NCBI GenBank assembly: GCA_036346225.1
Contig: JARFIW010000668.1
Location: 1,509,001-1,573,000 of the forward strand
Direction of reading: 5' to 3'
Origin: Platerodrilus igneus
Lineage: Eukaryota; Arthropoda; Insecta; Coleoptera; Lycidae
Length of the DNA stretch: 64,000 bases
The stretch's first letter is position 1. Every line of letters begins with the position of its first letter. The notes under the pieces were generated by a model. That model searched no databases, was not told the origin of the DNA, and saw only the letters and a program-made list of their open reading frames with translations. This document shows, piece by piece, positions 55,141-64,000 of the stretch. The position numbers were made by a program, and so were the translations under genes.

Positions 55141-55329
55141 GTTACATACAAATATCAGACAAAGGAATTAAACTTATACATTGTAAAAAATGATAGACAG
55201 CCTTTATTAGGTAGAGAGTGGTTACATCAAATCAAACTAAATTGGGTTGAAATTGCAAATTTAAATAATGAACGGCAAAGTAAGGGTATTTCAGATTTAC
55301 TACAAAATACAAATCCGTTACTGAACCTG

Positions 55330-55946
55330 GAGTTGGACAAGTTCCCAACGTACAAGCCAGATTATCTTTATTACCAAATACTATACCTGTTTTCAAAAAA
55401 GCTCGAACGCTTCCATTTTCTTTATTACCTAAGGTAGAAGAAGAACTAGATAATTTGTTTCAACAAGGTGCTATACAAAAGGTTAATCATGCTGATTGGG
55501 CAACACCAATGGTGCCTGTGGTTAAATCAAACGGTAAAATTAGAATCTGTGGTGATTTTAAGGTAACATTGAACCCCCATTTACAAATTGATAGTCATCC
55601 ATTACCTACTATAGATGAATTGTTTTCAAATATGGCAGGTGGGGAAAAGTTTTCAAAAATTGACATAAGTCAAGCATATTTACACTTATCCATACATCCG
55701 GACGATAGGCATTTATTGACTCTAAATACACATAAAGGGTTATTTACTTGTACTCGACTTATGTATTATGTAGCTTCTGCACCAGCAATCCTTCAACGTG
55801 AAATAGAAAAAATACTAGTAGAAATTCCCGGAGTTACTACATTTATAGATGACATTCGTGTTACTGGTCCTAACAACGAAATTCACCTACATCGTTTAGA
55901 GGAAGTTTTACAAAGGCTTGCCAATAACAATATAAAAATTAATTGA
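55330..55946 (+). pseudogene. Gypsy-4 reverse transcriptase
   Basis: FKKARTLPFSLLPKVEEELD, then WATPMVPVVKSNGKIRICGD, KFSKIDISQAYLHLSI, APAILQREIEKIL and VTTFIDDIRVTG (catalytic F-I-D-D near 55845). Ends at a TGA (55945) where the related proteins have a tryptophan or similar, then continues as RT thumb. Confidence 0.9.
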
Positions 55947-56650
55947 AACAAAAGTAGCTTTTTGCAAAATAATATACAATACTGTGGTTACATAATCGAC
56001 AAACAGGGAATACATAGAGTACCTGAAAAAGTTGATGCCATAAAGAACCTCAAACAACCTACAAATAAATCAGAAGTTAAGGCTTTACTAGGTCTAATAA
56101 ACTATTACGGGCGATTTTTCAAAAATTTGAGTTCGGTACTATCGCCAATATACAATTTACTAAAGAAAAATGTACAATTTCAATGGAATAAGGGTTGTGA
56201 AAACGCCTTAAATATCGTAAAAAAGAGGTTGCAAGAAGACCAAGTACTATGTCACTATAACCCACAATTACCACTAGTTGTTGCAGCTGATGCTTCACCA
56301 ACTGTAGTGGGAACAGTTCTTTTTCATGTGTTCCCAGATGGAACAGAAAAACCTTTGCAGTTGCTTCACAAACACTTACGATTACTCAACAAAAATATGC
56401 ACAAGTTGATAAGGAAGCATATGCCATTATTTTTGCTATAAAAAAATTTTACCAATATTTATACGGACGACGGTTTATCTTGTACACCGATCATCAACCA
56501 TTAGTTCAGATATTTTCTTCTAAGAAAAATATTCCGGTACTAAGCGCATCAAGAATACAGCATTACGTTATATATCTACAAGGGTTTATGTATGATATAC
56601 GATATAGAAATACCAAATATCATGGGAATGCAGATGCAATGTCTCGTTTA
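55947..56650 (+). pseudogene. Gypsy-4 RT thumb and RNase H
   Basis: YCGYIIDKQGIHRVPEKVDA, LLGLINYYGRFFKNLSSVLS, VVAADASPTVVGTVLFHVFP (RNase H D-A-S), a frameshift near 56440, then YTDHQPLVQIFSSKKNIPVL and GNADAMSRLPI. The domain order is intact despite the break. Confidence 0.9.
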
Positions 56651-58024
56651 CCGATCAAATCTGAAGACGCAGCAATGTTTGATTCGTGCGATATTTTTCA
56701 ACTTCAACAGATAGGTACTTTATCTGTCACTGCGCAAGACATTGCTAAGGCAACACTACAAGAGCCAAATTTAAAATCATTATTAAATGCACTTGAAAGT
56801 GGAATTTCGGTCCCACTAAATGTTACTTTTGGTATTAAACAAAGTGAATTTACATTACAGAATGGGTGCTTACTAAGGGGCATACGTGTGGTTATTCCGC
56901 AAATGCACAGAAGTCAAATTTTAAATGAATTGCACTATGCACACTTTGGTGTCATAAAAATGAAAGGATTGGCCTGCGGCTACTGCTGATGGCCAAATAT
57001 AGACAAGGATATTCAGGATGTTGCAAGGAATTGTTTTGCTTGTAATAAAGTAGCAAACGTTCCACTCAAGGTATCACATCTATGGGAAGCACCTCAACAA
57101 CCATTTGAACGCATTCACGCTGACTTTGCTGGTCCATTTAATGGCACATACTATTTACTAGTTATCGACGCATACTCGAAATGGCCAGAAATATATCCAA
57201 TGAAAACTATTACAACTTTCAATACCATAAAAATCTTTAGAAAAATCTTTTCACAATTTGGGTTATGTGTAACGTTAGTCACAGATAACGGTACTCAATT
57301 TACACCTTACCAATTTTAACAATTTTTGAAAAAAAACGGTATAATTCATAAACGTACAACTCCGTATCACCCTGCGACCAATGGCCAAGCCGAAAGGTTG
57401 GTACAAACCCTAAAACAATCATTACGATCAATGAAATATGAAAATAATTCTCGTGATTACGAACTAGCTAAAATGCTTTTGCAATACCGTAAAATGCCAC
57501 ATACCATAACCAACAAATCTCCATCCTTTCTCATGTTTGGGCGAGAGATACGATCTCGATTGGATCTAATATAAATACATAATCAAAGTAAGAAAACAAT
57601 ATTACCCATGAACTATAGGGAATTAGATGTAGGTACCAGGGTAGCAGCACAAAATTATAGTTCAAACGATAAGTGGATTTTTGATGCTGTAATTAGTAGG
57701 AATGGTTTATTTAATTATGATATTCAGTTAGACGATGGACGTCAATGGAAAAGACACATTAATCAATTGCGTAAAATTGGTGATTACACACCAACCGAAT
57801 ATGTAATTCCCTATTCTCCAGATTGTAATTACAACTGTTCTAAGAATGTTAGTTTAAGTAGCAATAAGAACATTCAGGTTAATAGTGAACCGATTGTAGA
57901 CAACAGTGAAAGTGAGGTGAGCGCTACGACACCTTTAGCGGAGAGTGAGGAAAATACCGGTGAAACGTTAACTCTTCATCGGTCAAGTAGAATTAAGAAA
58001 GCGCCAATTAGGTTAGATTTATAA
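56651..58024 (+). pseudogene. Gypsy-4 integrase and C-terminal tail
   Basis: Zinc region (LHYAHFGVIKMKGLACGYC, then CFACNK) interrupted by TGA at 56987. Core HADFAGPFNGTYYLLVIDAY, VTDNGTQFTPYQF, and E in ATNGQAERLVQTLKQSL. Further stops at 57317 and 57572. The C-terminal piece (57608-58024) is basic and ends SSRIKKAPIRLDL, close to the 3' LTR. The third catalytic residue is present. Confidence 0.9.
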
Positions 58025-58055
58025 GTTTTGTATTTTCTTTTGCAAAGAAGGGAAG

Positions 58056-58257
58056 TGTTATATAACTGATTCACTTTAGTTTTAAGCACTTGTGTGCACC
58101 TAGGAGTTAGGCGACAGAGACACTACCATTGATATATAAGTACAATGTACAATAAAATGCATCTCTCTTATGTTCGATTCCTGTTTCAAATTAATAAAAT
58201 ACAACTTGTTAATGTATTTAATATTCATTAATGTTCCAACTACCTACATATACAACA
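58056..58257 (+). repeat. Gypsy-4 3' LTR
   Basis: Near-identical partner of 53659-53857, ending TACAACA before the AGCAT duplication. A short purine-rich tract (AAAGAAGGGAAG) precedes it at 58044-58055. Confidence 0.92.
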
Positions 58258-58262
58258 AGCAT

Positions 58263-59485
58263 TATATATGTATATCTAATTATTCATAATTAGTAAAATC
58301 CAAAAGAGAGTTTTCTCGTGTAAAATAATATAATATGTAAAAAATCTTTATAAAAATTACAGCAGAGCGCTTTCAGCGTTAGCCTTCTTCGGTGCCACTA
58401 CAAGTAAGCATGCGAAAGTTATATAAATCAAAATTTACAATAGTTACCATAGATAAACACCCACCCACAATAGATGGGCAACAGTCTAATACTATCTTCT
58501 TGTAAAGTTCATCGCGACCTCTAGCGGGCGTAGTCTAAACAACTATTGTGGCGGTAATATTTAAATTATGTGGCTTCTACCATTGTATCCCTTTTCTTTT
58601 GAAATAAAGAACCATGTGCAAAGAAAATATCATTTATCAGACGTTTTCAAAAATGAAAACGTTGGATAAATACTATTTTCTCAAGAAAAAGAAACTATGA
58701 ACATGAACAATGGTCAGACTTCAATATTTTGGGTAAAATTATATACATATAGATTATACATAATAAAAGGTACAAATTCGTACTCTTAAACAGAAATTTT
58801 AATTTGAAAGGGTGTCTGTAATTTTATAACAACATTACAAGTCTTTATTACTTAATTATATTCAGTATCATCAGTACAATATCTCATAATACACAGAGTT
58901 GTATAGGAATTTTACAATTATATTTAATTATTTCACAAAACTTACAATGTCATCAGTAGGAAACCGGTGCATTTTTGTTTCAAAGTTTTTCTTACAACAC
59001 AAATGCACATAGCACAATAAAACCATTGTTCCTATAGATTAATCTAACCTGCACTGAAGTTATCCTTTTAAATACAAAAATTAAGTCAATAAACGCGCAA
59101 CGCAATAAATTAATCTGCAAATAAAAACACTAAATATTCCGAATGAATGTTAAACAAATAACAATAATTAAACAATACCTACAAATGTCATCATAGACAA
59201 AAAGTTTTATCTATGAAATGTCATCTAACGTCCGACAGTTTCTTGCATTACACATTACACGTACCATCTCGCGGGCGTAGTATGAACCAAATCAGTGCTA
59301 AAATCGCGGCCATAAGTGTACCCATCTAATGTGTGGTTCTATCTATGGATAGTTACTTACTGTCAACTTAAAGATATATAATCCATAAAACTATAACATT
59401 AGATATAGGACATTTTACTTATAAAAATAATATTACATCAATAAAGACTAGTTAAATAATTGATTGTTCCAATAAAATTGGATGA
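58263..59485. other. No gene recognised; two diverged similar segments
   Basis: AT-rich. Segments near 58500-58560 and 59255-59320 share a GCGGGCGTAGT core with similar context and may be copies of an old repeat. No reading frame of interest. Confidence 0.4.
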
Positions 59486-59760
59486 CATCTTGTCTGCGGC
59501 GTTGATAAAGTCGAAAAGGACGAATTGTTAGATTTCTGTATAATGACAAGTAAGGAGTACGATCCGAATAATGGATCACCGTCTAAATTGATCGAACTCC
59601 TTTGGCTTAAAAAATATAAAAACAAATATCAAATACACTTGATTTATTTTCATTAATTTTACTGCGGTGATCCACTTTTCGGATCGCACTCCTTACTAGT
59701 AATTATACAAAATTCTATCAATTGGTCCTTTTCGACTTCATCAACAACGCAGACAAGATG
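59486..59760. repeat. Hairpin of two inverted coding-like copies
   Basis: 59486-59581 and 59664-59760 are inverted copies of about 96 bp, roughly 80 per cent identical, with an 82-bp loop. Outward from each side both encode the same kind of peptide: HLVCGVDKVEKDELLDFCIM on plus and HLVCVVDEVEKDQLIEFCII on minus, each followed by TSKE-x-DP-xx-GSP. Differences are largely conservative at protein level. Confidence 0.8.
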
Positions 59761-59945
59761 TAGTCCATTTTTATTGGCTTGTCTTTCTAAAGTGTCTTTG
59801 TGATACGGAAAAATCACACAAATTACATGCATATTTCTAAACGATTGCATTAGATAAACCATAGTTACATAAAAACATACAATTGAACATTTGTTAGTAT
59901 GCAAGGATTTATAAACGATTAGAGCATTTAGGGATTTATACAGAA
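59659..59945 (-). pseudogene. Zinc-finger gene C-terminal tail, remnant
   Basis: Minus strand: degenerate finger pieces (near 59800-59930, homologous to 32580-32700) are followed by YHKDTLERQANKNGLHLV and the tail DEVEKDQLIEFCIITSKECD, ending at a stop near 59659. It looks like the last fingers and C-terminus of a relative of the 33-kb gene. Confidence 0.55.
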
Positions 59946-59975
59946 TATATATTGCTATGAATCTCTCTCTAAATT

Positions 59976-60195
59976 ATCGTGCCCCTACTTTGGGCGACCA
60001 TTATTTATTTTGCTATGATATTAAATACTCATCATGCCCCTACGTTGTGCTGCATTATTTATTTGCTATGCTATTTACGTAATTTTCTCACCCCTTACTT
60101 CGGGTTGTTATTTTTATTACTATGAACCGGAATTCTTGATCCCCTTCGTTGTGCGCCTTATTAATTTTCTACGTACTCTAAATTATTGGACCACC
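59976..60195 (-). repeat. Four tandem repeats with PBS-like cores
   Basis: Units of about 49-55 bp begin at about 59981, 60036, 60091 and 60140, each with CCCCTAC.TTGGGCG-like core then an ATTATTTATTTTGCTATG-like part. Read on the minus strand the core resembles TGGCGCCCAACGTGGGGC in degraded form. Confidence 0.65.
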
Positions 60196-61149
60196 ATTTT
60201 AATATTCACTATTAAGTGTAATTATCTCCTCCTCCAGCTGTTTTCTTAATATTGCTATCAACTGGACTTTATCTTTAAACAACTCTATCTACCAATGGCA
60301 AAATTCGATACGTTACCGCCTTGCGGGTTATCACTTTCCTATTCAACTTGTGGCTCCGCCTTTGTACTATTTAAATCTTATGACCTCGACTAGCATTTAT
60401 TTGCAATTATAAAATTCAGTAAATTTAGATTTTATATAATGAAACCAATATGTTATGTACAGCTTTTGAAATTATTTGTAATACATTTCTTATAAATTTC
60501 ATTTATTAACAACCATCTAGTATGCATTCAAAAACCCAAAGTCACCAAAGAAAATTTATTATCTTTACCAACAAAGTGTAGAATATTCTAAACCTGTTTT
60601 CATATTACTCATTCAATACGTATGTAGCCTCTTTTGTTGACTTCTTCACAAGCATATCATATTTAGCAAATTCAATATTAAAAATAAAATAAAAATTCAT
60701 ATAGAAAAAACAAATGTCTTATAACTAAAAATCTGACCTGGTTTTATCTTTTTCACATCGACGCTTCCAATAAAAATGATCTTCCCCAATTCTGGATTCC
60801 ATTCAAATTATTACACCATTAAATTATATACCCCAATTTATTTCAATTCTCCAAACTTAGACTTTTATCATTTTTGCCCCAGACTTAAAATTGTAGTTTG
60901 TTTCATCCCTGTACTTTAAGATTGTATTATTCTTCTTTTCTCCTTGACATTTAAATTGTATTACTGTATTTTTTTCTTAACATCAGAATCCTAGTCTATT
61001 TCCCTCAGACCTCGAAACCCTATTATTTGTATGTCTTAGTTTACAATAAATTCATTAAAAACGTATTTACGTTTAAACGGCAATTGTAATCTTTATATTC
61101 GCACTCATTTTATTTTTCACTTTTATACATATTACGTATTACTTTATTT
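60196..61149. other. No gene recognised
   Basis: AT-rich, pyrimidine-rich on plus near 60750-61060, with short repeats of ATTGTATTA/CTTA type. No gene seen. Confidence 0.4.
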
Positions 61150-62770
61150 AATGGCAATGCACTTCGGCCTTCATTGAGTTCAAAACTGACTTTCTTATCA
61201 AGGTGTTTGCTAATATAATCTCGAATTCCCACTCCATCCGTGGGTCTGGTCTAGAACTCGTCGCTTGTCTCTGACCAATCAAATAATTTCATTTAGAGCA
61301 GTTTCTGATGTAATGCTCCACGTTTTCCCATAATCACAACCTGCCCGCAGCTGTCTTTCATTATCAACATGCTGTATTTTGATAGATTACTTGCTTTTCT
61401 ATAAACAACTGATGCAACCCGACTTTAAATTTTCATGTTTACATGCGATTCACGCAATTTTTAATCATTATCAAAATGGTTAGATCTTTGTACGCATTTA
61501 TATTAACTGCCTAAAACTCTATTTCTATATCCGTATTAATTTAATCGTCTGGAACTCTTCTTCTTAATGCGTGTCTAATTACACTTTATCATTTATTTAT
61601 AAATATACGCGTGCTTCCGCTGAAAAATATCATTACTTGCTATACCTAAATTACCTAAACTTTATCTACAGGGTATTTAATATTTACTATCTACTTAATG
61701 CATTCTCATTATTACGCCAACTATGCGTTTTCCTATGTTTACCTGCGTCGCTTAAAATTATTTCTACTTTATATACATGGTGCTGACTACTTTTTACCTA
61801 CAAGCTATCTCTATTTCTTAGTTTTCATTAAATAAAAAAACGTTTTCTGCTGCCTATGCTAATTCTTCTTTCCTGAATACACTTTACTATAAAGTGCACC
61901 CTTAAACAACCCCTTATCACAGCAATATATATATATATATATTGCTGTGATAAGGGGTTGTTTAAGGGTGTATTTTATAGCAATGGGCATGTAGTAATCA
62001 GAAATCACAATAGGAAGCAGAAAACTGCATTTATTTAGTAGAAAATTGAGTAATTGGGATTGTTTGTAAATAGTAAGCAGTTAACACCCTGTATATAGAA
62101 TATAAGTAGTTTTAAACGACGCAAATAGACACAATAAGACACATAGTTAGCATAGAAATAAGTAATTCATGCATTAGGTAAATAACAAATATTTAACACC
62201 CGGCAGATAGAGTTTTAGCAATTTTAAGTAAGGCAAATAACTATATTTTTTAGTGGAAGCAAGCGTATTTAGAAGTAAGCATAGTTCATATAATCAAACA
62301 CGCATTGAAAAGAATTCCAATCAGTTATGATAATACGGAGATAAGAGATAAAACATAAAGAAGTGTAGTGTAAGTGCGTATAAACAATTAACGATTTCTA
62401 ATAGTAAAGATAATTAAGAATGCGTTAATAAATAAGCATATATAAAAATTGAAAATCGAATTGCATCAGGTATTTGTGTACAACATGGAAGAGCGATTAT
62501 ATTTCTCAAAACACCGCATGTCTGATAACGAAGCAGCTGTAAGCAAACAACAATTACTTGAAAGGACGAGAATGTTACATCAGAAAACTACTTTAAGTGT
62601 AGAAAATAGAGAGACCTTATTGGTTAAAATTAAGGACGGGCTTATAAGCCAAACCCACAGAAGAAGGGGGATAATTCATATATTAACAGCAAGCATGATA
62701 ACGGAAGTCAGTTTCTCAACTCAACAAAGGCCAAGGTGCGTCACTTTAAACCTAAGAGTAACGCGAGTTA
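61150..62770. repeat. Large foldback with a perfect 74-bp central palindrome
   Basis: 61896-61969 is a perfect palindrome centred between 61932 and 61933, including an AT run. Flanking arms continue as an imperfect inverted repeat: for example CACGCATT at 62305 pairs with 61565, GTTGCATCAG at 62461 with CTGATGCAACCC at 61409, and AAGGCCAAGGTGCGTC at 62734 with 61160. Arms are roughly 780-840 bp and about 70 per cent alike by eye. The 116-codon frame at 62449-62799 lies in the right arm and has no motif. Confidence 0.85.
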
Positions 62771-62843
62771 TGTATCCCCCAATTACATATATATATTGAT
62801 ATATTGAATCTAATAAGAATTATTAGAAATTATTAAGTAAAAG

Positions 62844-63302
62844 TGTAAGTTCAATGCAACATTGTAACACAAGGATAACCCAGAGAGGTTATCGACAGTT
62901 CATGAGAACGGACGTGCAACTTTGCATCCGTGAGGGCAGTGATACTGCAGGTGGCAGGTCACAGGCGGTCAACAGACCGCAATTACTTAGAATTAAGTTG
63001 TTACATTGTAATAAAGTGTACAATTAAGAGAAACGCAGACATGAGATCTGCAAGTTCCCACAGCCGTGTGGAGGGCAGGTTATTATAAAAAGCCCGGGAG
63101 CTCAATGCCCGGCAGTCAGTCTTCAAACTCCATACTTCGTTGTTTGAGCTACTCACCAGTACAATTAATTATTTTTTATTAAAGTTATTATGAACCAGCT
63201 ATTCCAAATTTCAATGTAATTTCTGTTTAACTTAGTAATATAAAAAGTGTTAAAGTATCAATGTGTTTTTAAAAAACCAGCTCCAAAGGCCCGAACTTTA
63301 AC
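62844..63302 (+). repeat. 5' LTR of a further gypsy-class element (gypsy-5)
   Basis: A putative LTR whose right edge is fixed by the primer-binding site at 63303. It has TATAAAA at 63084-63090 and an initiator TCAGT at 63116-63120, 32-34 bp apart as in insect pol II promoters. The left edge (TGTAAGTTC at 62844) is a guess, since the other LTR is beyond the window. Confidence 0.65.
63084..63120 (+). promoter_or_regulatory. TATA plus initiator of gypsy-5 LTR
   Basis: TATAAAA followed at normal distance by GGCAGTCAGTC, matching the arthropod TCAGT initiator. Confidence 0.65.
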
Positions 63303-63319
63303 TGGCGCAGTCGTAACGG
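63303..63319 (+). other. Gypsy-5 primer-binding site
   Basis: TGGCGCAGTCGTAACGG closely resembles TGGCGCAGTCGGTAGG, the serine-tRNA primer-binding site of 17.6/297-type insect elements. Confidence 0.75.
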
Positions 63320-63397
63320 ATGTCAAAAGGGCACTGAAAATCCAAAAATCGGAAGATTGGTGACCAAGAATTTTAATTCGAAGTTTTGGCAGAACCC

Positions 63398-63530
63398 AAA
63401 CCAAGTTGGAGGAAGAACACAAATCGTCTAAATCCAGCAACAAACCAAGTTGGACGCAGAACAAGAATCGTCTAAGGCCAACAAACAAACCCAGGTGGAC
63501 AAGATACAGAATCGATCGAGCCCACCAAAG
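63398..63530 (+). repeat. Three leader tandem repeats, then a splice-donor candidate
   Basis: Units starting at 63398, 63442 and 63487 (spacing 44 and 45 bp) share AAACCAAGTTGGA ... GAA.A.AATCG-TC pattern. GTAAGT at 63548-63553 follows shortly. 63560-64000 is AT-rich leader with no gag start seen. Confidence 0.65.
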
Positions 63531-64000
63531 AAACAGATGAAATTAATGTAAGTTCATTTCCATACCTTTTTTTTATTAACCAAAAACTATAATTGATATA
63601 TGCTAGTATTATTATTGATTACCATTTATTATTACTGTTTATGAATTGTATTTTTATGAATATTGTTTTGAAAATAATTTCAAAGTGAATTATTTCCAAA
63701 AAAAACGAGACCTTATTTTAAGAAAGTATTAACCTATGAGACGAATGTTAAAAAGATATTTTTTTTCTTTAAAAAGCAAATGAAACTTGATATTTAAGAG
63801 ATTCTTACCACAATTAAATAGAACGAACTCAAAAATAATCCAAAAATAAACAGGCGCACATTCACTAACACCAAATAACTAGCGCGATTCAAAAGCACGT
63901 TTTCAATCCGGTAAAATAAAAACACAAAACGCAAACTTAAGTTCAAAGCTAATTCGAACAAACAGTACAAAACGATTAATTAAAACATTGACCTCTATAA

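Larger units (their letters stand above)
53659..58257 (+). mobile_element. Gypsy-4, complete Ty3/Gypsy retrotransposon
   Basis: LTRs at 53659-53857 and 58056-58257 are nearly identical (the second has a 3-bp insertion, CTCTTATG for CTGTATG). A 5-bp AGCAT target duplication lies at 53654-53658 and 58258-58262. TGGCGACGAGGATC follows the 5' LTR as primer-binding site. Gag, protease, RT, RNase H and integrase are collinear on the plus strand but broken by several stops and frameshifts. No envelope gene. Confidence 0.95.

Noticed and set aside
62449..62799. 116-codon plus-strand frame
   Set aside because: Lies in one arm of the foldback, is not matched by an open frame in the other arm and has no recognised domain.
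1..64000. CRISPR array or bacterial operon
   Set aside because: No regularly spaced identical short repeats with unique spacers. The sequence is eukaryotic with introns, LINEs and LTR elements.

Overview
This is AT-rich animal nuclear DNA, almost certainly from an insect. The mix of Ty3/Gypsy, BEL/Pao and Copia LTR elements, RTE-like and I/R1-like LINEs, and Tc1/mariner, hAT and PIF/Harbinger transposons is typical of repeat-rich insect genomes. There are no operons, no ribosome-binding-site pattern and no rRNA or tRNA genes that I can see. I cannot name the species. Most of the window is layered mobile DNA. The host-like content is a C2H2 zinc-finger gene at about 33-34.1 kb and a divergent pair of unrecognised genes at 38.6-41.3 kb.

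Layout. 0-9 kb: an LTR-like repeat, a Tc1/mariner transposase relic, tandem repeats full of TCAAGGTCA motifs, a Copia pol fragment on the minus strand, and a LINE on the plus strand split by a 1.85-kb insertion. 8.8-25.8 kb: a nested complex. Gypsy-1 (minus strand) has an LTR at each end and an internally duplicated gag-PR-RT. Its left LTR is split by a 1,893-bp LTR-like insertion, and its right LTR is split by gypsy-2 (18962-25026), which is nearly full length with LTRs and a 4-bp target duplication. 26.3-31.4 kb: a BEL/Pao pol terminus, two RTE-like LINE 3' ends, then purine-rich and (CA)n sequence. 32.3-34.4 kb: a 14-finger C2H2 array flanked by decayed fingers. 38.6-41.3 kb: gene A (minus, broken) and gene B (plus, spliced, one frame break). 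41.6-44.7 kb: a PIF/Harbinger relic, an old LINE 3' end and another LTR-like repeat. 45.3-49.8 kb: gypsy-3 (minus, scrambled). 50.2-53.2 kb: a complete but mutated hAT element with terminal repeats and an 8-bp target duplication. 53.7-58.3 kb: gypsy-4 (plus), complete with near-identical LTRs and a 5-bp duplication, but with broken frames. 59.5-62.8 kb: a hairpin duplicating a coding segment, a four-unit tandem repeat with PBS-like cores, and a very large foldback centred on a perfect 74-bp palindrome. 62.8-64 kb: the 5' LTR and leader of another gypsy-class element running off the window.

How it works together. The window reads as successive insertions: gypsy-1 first, then the LTR-like insert and gypsy-2 into its LTRs. 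Almost every transposon protein is inactivated by stops or frameshifts. Gypsy-2 is close to intact but carries YVND in place of the RT YxDD motif. The best candidates for new biology are gene A/gene B, the diversifying zinc-finger array, and the inverted duplications that could be transcribed into long hairpins.
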